From positions 1 to 5,568 of the forward strand of contig CAJWBV010000069.1 in NCBI GenBank assembly GCA_913020275.1: 5,568 nt of DNA, given 5' to 3'. Source of the DNA: an uncultured Rhodobiaceae bacterium. GTDB lineage: Bacteria > Pseudomonadota > Alphaproteobacteria > RS24. Position numbers and translations under genes: made by a program. The notes beneath the pieces were generated by a model. The model was given only the letters and a program-made list of their open reading frames with translations, did not search any database and had not been told where the DNA came from. The stretch's first letter is position 1. Each line of letters begins with the position of its first letter. Of this stretch, positions 1-4,831 are shown piece after piece.

Positions 1-318
1 CCGCCGGTCGAGGGAGCAAGGCAGGTGCGGCAGGTCGTCCTCGTGGACACGCGCGGCGGGCCCGTCCCCTGCATGGTCGTGCCGGGCGGCGTGCGCCCCA
101 TCCAGGTGCCGACAAACACATTACACCAGATGGTGGCCATCCGCGAGCGCAAGCGCCTCGAGGCGCGGGCGCGAGGCGAGGCGCCGCCGGTGATGCCGCC
201 GCCGACTATATTGGTCCCGCCGGGCCAGGCCGCGCCGCCGGGCACCGTCATGATGACGGGCCCGCCGGCCGCGCCGCCGCCGCCGGCGCAGCGCCTGCCG
301 GCGGCCTTCGCGCCGTAG
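1..318 (+). CDS. C-terminal end of an unidentified protein with Pro/Ala-rich tail (5' partial, eukaryote-like)
   Basis: The frame is open from the left edge to a TAG at 316-318, giving about 105 residues; the GTG at 25 is only an internal codon, so I treat the gene as cut by the window edge. The first half (RQVVLVDTRGGPVPCMVVPGG, then a basic helix-like RERKRLEARARGE) has ordinary composition. The second half is low complexity, rich in Pro, Ala and Gly (PPVMPPP, AAPPPPAQ), as in disordered tails. I do not recognise the family and assign no function. It converges on the minus-strand gene ending at 396, leaving 77 bases between them. That spacing fits a compact picoeukaryote or large-virus genome as well as a bacterial one. 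Because GC-rich DNA produces long spurious frames, coding status is only moderately supported; the non-repetitive first half is the best argument for it. Confidence 0.45.
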   Translation, partial: PPVEGARQVRQVVLVDTRGGPVPCMVVPGGVRPIQVPTNTLHQMVAIRERKRLEARARGEAPPVMPPPTILVPPGQAAPPGTVMMTGPPAAPPPPAQRLPAAFAP

Positions 319-395
319 GCCCGGCCCTTTCCTCCCCTTCTTTCGGCGCGTCTAACACAAGATTCGTTCAATAGGTTTCCTTACTCGGCCTAAGG
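319..395. other. Convergent intergenic spacer with pyrimidine tract
   Basis: This 77-base spacer lies between two converging stop codons. It contains a pure pyrimidine run of 20 bases at 325-344, followed by a less GC-rich stretch (about 351-393). I see no convincing hairpin with a T-tract, so no bacterial intrinsic terminator is called, and no clear AATAAA polyadenylation signal. Confidence 0.4.
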
Positions 396-815
396 CTAGT
401 GGCGAGGGTTCCAGAACGCCATCACCTTCCAGAACAGCTCGTTCGGAAACGACGGCGCGAAGAGCAGTTCGATTTCGCGCGGCGTCTTCGTGCGCGTCCG
501 CACTTTCTCTCGTGCGCGACCGCGCGCAACGAGCGACCGGAGGCGCAAGAGGTCTTTCGGCGGGACGAGGCAGTACTTCTGCCAGGGCGTCAGGCGCGTC
601 GACGTCGACGTTAACTGAGCCGCGCGCACGGCCTTGGCCAGATGTATGGCGTCTAGGGGGTAGGAAGCGTCGCCGTCGTAGTCCCAAGCTATCGGATCGA
701 GCACGTCCTCGAGGCTCGTCGACTCCGCCCCCATGTGAAGCATTTCGAGCGGGTGGCCGGCCCGTAAGAGGAGTTGCACGCACTCGTACATGCAGCGGAG
801 ATGTTCCTCCTCCGA
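396..815 (-). CDS. C-terminal part of an ankyrin-like/algal-type hypothetical protein (5' partial at junction)
   Basis: Reading from the first internal Met (codon 789-791) there are 131 residues to a TAG at 396-398. The frame stays open upstream and still reads plausibly (SEEEHLRC) to about 815, so the gene probably continued and is cut by the join with bacterial DNA. Visible parts, numbered from that Met: an ankyrin-like helix at 1-15 ([15 protein letters not shown]), an acidic segment at 26-45 with SLEDVLDP and DYDGDAS, a basic stretch near 85-105, and an aromatic end at 115-131 ([17 protein letters not shown]). A short C-terminal 'LPxE..W.V..FW' ending with upstream ankyrin-type helices recalls repeat proteins of small eukaryotic algae; this is from memory. 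Function is unknown. It could instead come from a large algal virus. The varied composition makes chance origin unlikely compared with the other frames here. Confidence 0.5.
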   Translation of the reverse strand, partial: SEEEHLRCMYECVQLLLRAGHPLEMLHMGAESTSLEDVLDPIAWDYDGDASYPLDAIHLAKAVRAAQLTSTSTRLTPWQKYCLVPPKDLLRLRSLVARGRAREKVRTRTKTPREIELLFAPSFPNELFWKVMAFWNPRH

Positions 816-840
816 GCGACCTGTCCGGCCTGCAAAATGC
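805..840. other. Probable chimeric junction between eukaryote-like and alphaproteobacterial DNA
   Basis: Left of about 815 the only protein-like frame is on the minus strand and looks eukaryotic. Right of about 818 the plus-strand frame matches ProA without a break, beginning at [16 protein letters not shown], which corresponds to a point some 30 residues into a normal ProA. No ATG/GTG start with a ribosome binding site precedes the ProA homology; the upstream plus-strand codons (512-817) are an arginine-rich antisense translation. The exact breakpoint cannot be fixed to better than about 25 bases. It could be an assembly or amplification chimera, or, less likely, a genuine insertion. Confidence 0.65.
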
Positions 841-1996
841 CGCCAATGAGTTGCGTGCGGCGGCGGTTGAAATTATCGACGCCAACCGGCACGACCTGGC
901 CGAAGCTGAAAAGCAGGATGTCGGCGCGGCGCGCCTTGACCGCATCATGCTGGACGCGGCGCGCCTGGAAGCCATTGCAAATGCGGTTGAAGCGATTATT
1001 GCCCTGCCTGACCCGGTCGGGACAGTACTTGCCGGCTGGCAGGTGCCTTCAGGCCTCGACATTACCCGCGTGCGGGTGCCGCTGGGTGTTACCGGTGTGA
1101 TTTATGAAAGTCGCCCCAATGTGACGGCTGATGCGGCTGCCTTGTGTCTAAAAGCCGGAAATGCGGTGATTTTGCGCGGCAGTTCCGAGATTGTGCAATC
1201 GGCGCGGGCCATTCATGCCTGTTTTTCCCGCGGGCTGGAGGCGGCAGGGCTTGACCCGGACAGCGTGCAACTTGTCCCCAGCACCGACCGCGCCGCCGTT
1301 GGCATGATGCTGGGCGGGCTGGACGGCAATATTGACGTTATTGTGCCACGCGGCGGCAAAAATCTGGTCGGGCGCGTGCAGGACGAAGCGCGCGTGCCGG
1401 TTTTTGCCCATCTGGAGGGTATTTGTCATGTCTATGTGCATGGTGATGCCGCCCTCGACATGGCGCGCAATATTGTCACCAATGCAAAAATGCGACGCAC
1501 CGGCATTTGCGGCGCGGCAGAGACGCTTTTGGTCGACAAGGCGTGCGCGGCCAGCCATTTGGCACCGATTGTCGGCGACCTGCTGGACGCCGGTTGCGAA
1601 GTGCGCGGGTGTGCCCAAACATGCGCCACCAACAGCCAAGTGCGCGCCGCGGCGGATGATGATTGGGGACAGGAATTTTTGGGGCCCATTATTGCCGTGC
1701 GTGTTGTCGACGGCCTTGACGAGGCGATGGCGCATATTGCGCGATTTGGCTCGAACCATACCGACGCCATCATTACCGCGGATGCCCATGCCGCAAGCCG
1801 GTTTCTCAACGAGGTCGACAGCGCTATTGTGATGCATAATTGCTCAACACAATTTGCCGATGGCGGCGAGTTCGGCATGGGCGCCGAAATTGGCATTGCC
1901 ACGGGGCGTTTTCATGCGCGCGGGCCTGTGGGGTTGGAACAATTGACCAGCTTCAAATATGCCGTACGCGGCGACGGACAGGTGCGGCCCGAATAA
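818..1996 (+). CDS. proA: Gamma-glutamyl phosphate reductase (glutamate-5-semialdehyde dehydrogenase), 5' truncated
   Basis: ProA reduces L-glutamyl 5-phosphate to glutamate-5-semialdehyde with NADPH, the second step of cytosolic proline biosynthesis from glutamate. About 392 residues remain from position 818, against roughly 415-430 for the family, so about 30 N-terminal residues and the start codon are missing. Family hallmarks are [60 protein letters not shown], and the catalytic-cysteine motif [13 protein letters not shown] with the Cys codon at 1508-1510. The C-terminus also fits ([19 protein letters not shown]). The frame can be extended back to an ATG at 512, but that extension is antisense to an unrelated ORF and is not ProA. 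The TAA stop shares a base with the nadD start. In related bacteria proB often lies just upstream; here that side is replaced by foreign DNA. Identity is secure; only the 5' end is in doubt. Confidence 0.95.
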   Translation, partial: DLSGLQNAANELRAAAVEIIDANRHDLAEAEKQDVGAARLDRIMLDAARLEAIANAVEAIIALPDPVGTVLAGWQVPSGLDITRVRVPLGVTGVIYESRPNVTADAAALCLKAGNAVILRGSSEIVQSARAIHACFSRGLEAAGLDPDSVQLVPSTDRAAVGMMLGGLDGNIDVIVPRGGKNLVGRVQDEARVPVFAHLEGICHVYVHGDAALDMARNIVTNAKMRRTGICGAAETLLVDKACAASHLAPIVGDLLDAGCEVRGCAQTCATNSQVRAAADDDWGQEFLGPIIAVRVVDGLDEAMAHIARFGSNHTDAIITADAHAASRFLNEVDSAIVMHNCSTQFADGGEFGMGAEIGIATGRFHARGPVGLEQLTSFKYAVRGDGQVRPE

Positions 1997-2598
1997 TGAC
2001 GGCGCGCCACCATTTTGCGGCGGGCATGAGCGTCGGTCTGTTCGGTGGCAGCTTTGACCCACCCCATGCCGGCCACCGTCTGGTGTCGCTGACGGCGCTC
2101 AAAGCTCTGCAGCTCGACCGCATTTGGTGGCTGGTCAGCCCGCAAAACCCGCTCAAGAAACATGCCCCGAAAGACAGCGCGGCGCGCGTTGCCGCATGTC
2201 GGGCGCTGGCCGGACATCCTAAAATTTTTGTTTCCGACGAGGAAACAAGGCTCGGCACCCAATATGCCATCGACACGGTGCGTCGCTTAAAAGCCGCCAA
2301 TCCTGGGGTGCGATTTATCTGGCTGATGGGGGCGGATAATCTGGCCGGTCTGCACAAGTGGAAGTTCTGGGATGAGTTGATGAGCGAAATTCCGGTGGCG
2401 ATTTATCCACGCCCCGGCAGCACTTTGCAGGCCGGTATCAGCCCGGCGGCGATGCGCTTTGCGCCATGGCGCAAGCCGGCAAATGCGGCGGCCAGCTTTC
2501 GCTTCGCGCAAGCTCCGGCATGGATCATGCTCGACGGTGTGTTGAGCGGGCTTTCGTCTTCCGCCTTGCGCCATCACAGAGGCAAGCACGGAAATTGA
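1996..2598 (+). CDS. nadD: Nicotinate-nucleotide adenylyltransferase
   Basis: NadD transfers AMP from ATP to nicotinate mononucleotide, forming deamido-NAD in cytosolic NAD biosynthesis. The product is 200 residues, a normal length. The nucleotidyltransferase motif GGSFDPPHAGH is at residues 17-27, GADNLAGLHKW at 112-122 matches the family's conserved GADNL..xHxW segment, and SSSALR at 187-192 is the C-terminal ISSTxIR-type nucleotide-binding motif. I chose the ATG at 1996 because it overlaps the proA stop by one base (TAATGA), which suggests translational coupling. The alternative ATG at 2026 (residue 11) would begin just before the Rossmann motif, as in many NadD proteins, and cannot be excluded. 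The frame also runs back to 1840 inside proA, but that part is an out-of-frame overlap and is not included. NadD is commonly followed by rsfS, as here. Confidence 0.95.
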   Translation: MTARHHFAAGMSVGLFGGSFDPPHAGHRLVSLTALKALQLDRIWWLVSPQNPLKKHAPKDSAARVAACRALAGHPKIFVSDEETRLGTQYAIDTVRRLKAANPGVRFIWLMGADNLAGLHKWKFWDELMSEIPVAIYPRPGSTLQAGISPAAMRFAPWRKPANAAASFRFAQAPAWIMLDGVLSGLSSSALRHHRGKHGN

Positions 2599-2607
2599 AA
2601 TCTAATT

Positions 2608-2628
2608 GAAATTTGTAGCGAAATTTGT
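2608..2628. repeat. Direct repeat GAAATTTGT x2
   Basis: Two exact copies of GAAATTTGT (2608-2616 and 2620-2628) are separated by AGC, giving a 12-base period. A partial third unit (GAAATT, 2591-2596) lies just upstream at the end of nadD. The spacing is near one helical turn and the repeat sits beside a possible -35 element, so an operator is conceivable, though simple AT-rich repetition is an equally good explanation. Confidence 0.4.
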
Positions 2629-2641
2629 TTTCATTCGAGAG

Positions 2642-2657
2642 GTCAGCGTGAGCTGGC
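2642..2657 (+). other. Hairpin with GUGA (GNRA-type) tetraloop
   Basis: GTCAGC (2642-2647) pairs with GCTGGC (2652-2657) through six pairs, one of them a G-U wobble, closing a GTGA loop. GUGA belongs to the stable GNRA tetraloop class. It lies 35 bases before the possible CTG start of rsfS, so it could be a structured part of a leader RNA. No T-tract follows, so it is not a terminator. Confidence 0.35.
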
Positions 2658-2659
2658 GC

Positions 2660-2674
2660 ATGTCTTGATGACAT
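2660..2674 (+). other. Small inverted repeat ATGTC-N5-GACAT
   Basis: ATGTC (2660-2664) and GACAT (2670-2674) flank a five-base TTGAT spacer, immediately after the GTGA hairpin and six bases before the GGGGAAAG element. It may be a protein-binding palindrome or a weak RNA hairpin; five pairs alone are weak evidence. Confidence 0.25.
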
Positions 2675-2680
2675 TTACAT

Positions 2681-2688
2681 GGGGAAAG
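2681..2688 (+). promoter_or_regulatory. Shine-Dalgarno-like GGGGAAAG before rsfS
   Basis: This purine-rich element is 22 bases from the rsfS ATG at 2711 but only 4 bases from an in-frame CTG at 2693. Its position therefore favours an upstream non-ATG start. It also lies inside a five-codon ATG...TGA mini-frame (2679-2696). Confidence 0.35.
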
Positions 2689-2710
2689 TGCTCTGAGCGA
2701 AAAAAAGCCT

Positions 2711-3127
2711 ATGGCGCACATTGAGGGACCCGATCAGGTAGACGGCGCCCTTCACAAACTGGTTCTGAAAAGTCTCGATGATGATTTGGCCCAGGAAATT
2801 GTAACCATTGATCTTGCAGGAAAATCGGCATTGGCCGACCATATGGTGGTCGCCACGGGGCGGTCGCAGCGCCATGTGGGTGCGGTGGCTGATCATTTGC
2901 TGCGCAAGCTCAAGAAAGACGGACATAAGGGCGTGCGCGCCGAAGGCCTGTCAACCTGCGACTGGGTGCTGGTCGATGCAGGCGATGTTGTAGTCCATAT
3001 TTTTCGGGCGGAAGTCCGTGAATTTTATGGCATTGAGAAAATGTGGGCGGCCGAAGCCAGCCCCGTGGCCTCGGGCTCGCCTGCCAGTGTCGCCGACCGG
3101 CAACTGGGAGCCGAATTAAGCGCCTAG
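2711..3127 (+). CDS. rsfS: Ribosomal silencing factor RsfS
   Basis: RsfS (Iojap/DUF143 family) binds ribosomal protein uL14 on the 50S subunit and blocks joining with 30S, lowering translation under poor nutrition. From the ATG at 2711 the protein has 138 residues. The conserved core is clear: DLAGKSALADHMVVATGRSQRHV at about 34-56, CDWVLVDAGDVVVHIF at 83-98, and REFYGIEKMW at 103-112. A tail of about 26 residues rich in Ala and Ser follows the core. The start is uncertain. In the same frame a CTG at 2693 gives LSEKKP before the ATG and lies five bases after GGGGAAAG (2681-2688), whereas the ATG at 2711 has no good ribosome binding site at the usual distance. The in-frame TGA at 2669-2671 limits any extension. 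rlmH begins 3 bases after its stop, a pairing common in bacteria. Confidence 0.95.
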   Translation: MAHIEGPDQVDGALHKLVLKSLDDDLAQEIVTIDLAGKSALADHMVVATGRSQRHVGAVADHLLRKLKKDGHKGVRAEGLSTCDWVLVDAGDVVVHIFRAEVREFYGIEKMWAAEASPVASGSPASVADRQLGAELSA

Positions 3128-3130
3128 CCC

Positions 3131-3616
3131 ATGCAGCTGGGTATTATTGCCGTCGGGCAAATGCGCGGCTCGGGCGAGATGCCGCTGGTTGAGGATTTTC
3201 ACCGCCGCATAGAGGCCTCCGGCCGCCAATTGGGAATTTCCGGCCTGTCTATTCTGGAATTGCGCGAAAAGCGCGGGCTGACCGGCGGCGAAAAAAAACG
3301 CAGTGAAAATGCACTCATCGCCGACGCGCTGGCACAATGCAACGGACCGCTCATTGTGCTTGATGAAACCGGCAAAAGCCTGACAAGCCGCGCCTTCGCC
3401 CACCGGCTGCAAGGTTGGATCGAGCGCGGAGACAGTGACGTTACATTTGTAATCGGCGGTGCCGACGGGCTTGATGATACCATCCGCGCGCGCGCCGACA
3501 TGGTTTTGTCTTTCGGGCCAATGACGTGGCCGCATATGCTGGCGCGTGTGCTATTATGCGAACAGATTTGGCGGGCCGTTTCCATTTTGACCCGCCACCC
3601 CTATCACCGCGATTGA
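3131..3616 (+). CDS. rlmH: 23S rRNA (pseudouridine1915-N3)-methyltransferase RlmH
   Basis: RlmH is a SPOUT-class methyltransferase that uses S-adenosylmethionine to methylate N3 of pseudouridine 1915 in helix 69 of 23S rRNA, acting on assembled 70S ribosomes. The product is 161 residues, matching the family length of about 155-160. Visible motifs are LDETGK at 77-82, the SAM-binding knot segment FVIGGADG at 106-113, LSFGPMTWPHMLARVLL near 125-141, and the diagnostic C-terminal HPYHR at 156-160. It ends one residue after HPYHR, as usual. The ATG at 3131 follows the rsfS stop by 3 bases; no strong ribosome binding site is visible, so coupling to rsfS translation is likely. The rsfS-rlmH pair puts two ribosome-directed proteins together. 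Confidence 0.97.
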   Translation: MQLGIIAVGQMRGSGEMPLVEDFHRRIEASGRQLGISGLSILELREKRGLTGGEKKRSENALIADALAQCNGPLIVLDETGKSLTSRAFAHRLQGWIERGDSDVTFVIGGADGLDDTIRARADMVLSFGPMTWPHMLARVLLCEQIWRAVSILTRHPYHRD

Positions 3617-3622
3617 AAAAAT

Positions 3623-4828
3623 ATGCCCGACCGACCCGTCTTGATGATTTTGTCCGCCACAAGCCGGCGTCTGTCGGCCTTATGCGTGCTGGGCGGCCTG
3701 ATGCTGGGCACAGTTTTTCTGCCCGTGCCGGTTCTGGGACAAAACGCCGAGCCGGATCTCGACGCCATTAATGACGAAATTCGCGACCGGCAATCGCGCC
3801 GTCTCGGGCTTGAAGAAGAAGCAGAGACCATTCAAAACCAGAGCAAGCGCCTGCGGCTTCGGGTGATTGAACTGGCGCGTGACATTCGCAACATAGATAT
3901 TGAGCGCGAGCGCATTGAAGAGCGCTTGAGCGAACTGGCCGTGACCGAAAGCCAGCTTGATGCCCAATTGCAACGCGACCGCGCCGCCTTGTCGCGCACG
4001 CTGGCCGGCCTGCAGGCTTTGGAAACACAGCCGCCGCCGGCTTTTGCGGTGCATCCCGATGATGCACTGGCCGCGGTGCAGGGCGCGATTGCGCTGGCGA
4101 GCATTGTGCCCTCCATGCAAAGCCGCGCCCAGGCCTTGCGCAGCCAGCTTGTCGAACTGGTTGCCATTCGCGCGCATATGGACCGGCAATCGGGTGAATT
4201 GGTGCGCGCCGAGCAGGATGCAGCCGCCGCCCAACGCAGTATTGAGGTCGCGCTGGCCGAGAAAGCCGCGGCCGAGGCCGACATTCGCGCCGCCGCCGCG
4301 CGCGAGGCCGAAGCAATCGCCAAGCTGGTGCGGCAGGCCAAAAACCTCAAAGACCTTGCCGCGCGCCTGCAAAAGCGCAGCCGCCGCAACCCCGCATCCC
4401 CGCCCGCCGAAGGGGGCGATTTTGCCCGCGCCCGCGGCCTCGTAGCATTGCCCGTCATCGGGCAGGTTGAACAACGCTTCGGGCAGGCCGACACAAATGG
4501 GCAGACCGTACAGGGGCTTGCCATTGCCGCCCGCCCCGGCGCCCAAATTACCGCGCCTTATGACGGGCGCGTTCTATACAGCGGCGCGTTCAGGCAATAT
4601 GGCGGCATTGTCATTCTCGGCATTGACGGCAATTACCAGATGATTTTGGCCGGCATGGAGGCCCCGCACAGCTATGTCGGCCAGGAAGTGCTAACCGGCG
4701 AGCCGCTCGGAAATTTGCCGCAAGGGTCTGGGTCATTGGAGCGCAGTCGGCTATATTTGGAATTAAGGTATAATGGTCGCCCGATTGATCCGGCGCCCTG
4801 GATCAAAAACGAAAAAAGGAGCGGCTAA
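3623..4828 (+). CDS. EnvC-like murein hydrolase activator (coiled coil plus degenerate LytM/M23 domain)
   Basis: This 401-residue exported protein has EnvC architecture. EnvC activates periplasmic N-acetylmuramyl-L-alanine amidases at the division septum. A signal peptide covers about residues 1-39 (hydrophobic core LCVLGGLMLGTVFL, cleavage probably after VLG39). Residues about 44-240 form a charged Ala/Glu/Arg-rich coiled coil, then a basic linker (KRSRRNPASPP), then a LytM domain from about 268. All metal-ligand positions of active M23 peptidases are replaced: the HxGxD motif reads VQGLA (296-300), the YxH His is Gly344, and HLH reads RLY (376-378). The ending RLYLELRYNGRPIDPAPWI is close to that of EnvC. 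It is therefore expected to be a regulator, not an endopeptidase. The start at 3623 lies 6 bases after rlmH; the ATG at 3644 (residue 8) would give a more typical signal peptide. Whether it is an orthologue of E. coli envC is not established. Confidence 0.88.
   Translation: MPDRPVLMILSATSRRLSALCVLGGLMLGTVFLPVPVLGQNAEPDLDAINDEIRDRQSRRLGLEEEAETIQNQSKRLRLRVIELARDIRNIDIERERIEERLSELAVTESQLDAQLQRDRAALSRTLAGLQALETQPPPAFAVHPDDALAAVQGAIALASIVPSMQSRAQALRSQLVELVAIRAHMDRQSGELVRAEQDAAAAQRSIEVALAEKAAAEADIRAAAAREAEAIAKLVRQAKNLKDLAARLQKRSRRNPASPPAEGGDFARARGLVALPVIGQVEQRFGQADTNGQTVQGLAIAARPGAQITAPYDGRVLYSGAFRQYGGIVILGIDGNYQMILAGMEAPHSYVGQEVLTGEPLGNLPQGSGSLERSRLYLELRYNGRPIDPAPWIKNEKRSG
4816..4821 (+). promoter_or_regulatory. 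Ribosome binding site AAGGAG for ctpA-like gene
   Basis: AAGGAG lies inside the last codons of the envC-like gene, 10 bases before the ATG at 4832. It is the best Shine-Dalgarno match in the cluster and supports that start over the in-frame ATGs at 4841 and 4844. It also indicates co-expression of the two genes. Confidence 0.7.
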
Positions 4829-4831
4829 GCT

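Larger units (their letters stand above)
2599..2710 (+). promoter_or_regulatory. AT-rich leader region between nadD and rsfS
   Basis: This 112-base stretch is the only sizeable non-coding gap in the bacterial part and is clearly richer in A/T than its surroundings. It contains, in order, a -35-like TTGAAA at 2606-2611, a direct repeat GAAATTTGT at 2608-2616 and 2620-2628, two small hairpins (2642-2657 and 2660-2674), and GGGGAAAG at 2681-2688 as a possible ribosome binding site. A -10 box at the expected distance (around 2629-2634, TTTCAT) is weak. A promoter for the downstream rsfS-rlmH-envC-ctpA genes is plausible but not shown. No terminator-like GC hairpin with T-tract is seen. Confidence 0.35.

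Noticed and set aside
181..310. GCCGCCG-rich stretch as a functional repeat or CRISPR-like array
   Set aside because: The units are irregular and follow from Pro/Ala codons in a low-complexity tail. There are no regular spacers.
512..817. A 100-residue N-terminal extension of ProA reaching back to an ATG at 512
   Set aside because: The extension is arginine-rich, has no ProA similarity, and is antisense to a better protein-like frame (396-815). It arises because the frame happens to stay open across the junction.
352..1062. A 236-residue minus-strand frame spanning the junction
   Set aside because: It runs antisense to proA and across the break, with Arg/Ala/Ser-rich shadow composition. It has no domain I recognise.
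1148..1837. A long minus-strand frame inside proA
   Set aside because: It is the antisense shadow of a well-conserved gene in GC-rich DNA.
2599..2710. tRNA, riboswitch or intrinsic terminator in the nadD-rsfS gap
   Set aside because: There is no cloverleaf, no known riboswitch core that I recognise, and no GC-rich hairpin followed by a T-tract.
3680..4546. A 288-residue minus-strand frame inside the envC-like gene
   Set aside because: It is complementary to the coiled-coil coding region. Its Gly/Leu/Ala/Gln-rich composition mirrors the Ala/Glu/Arg codons on the other strand.
4508..4762. Active M23 endopeptidase
   Set aside because: The histidine and aspartate metal ligands are all replaced, so catalysis is not expected.
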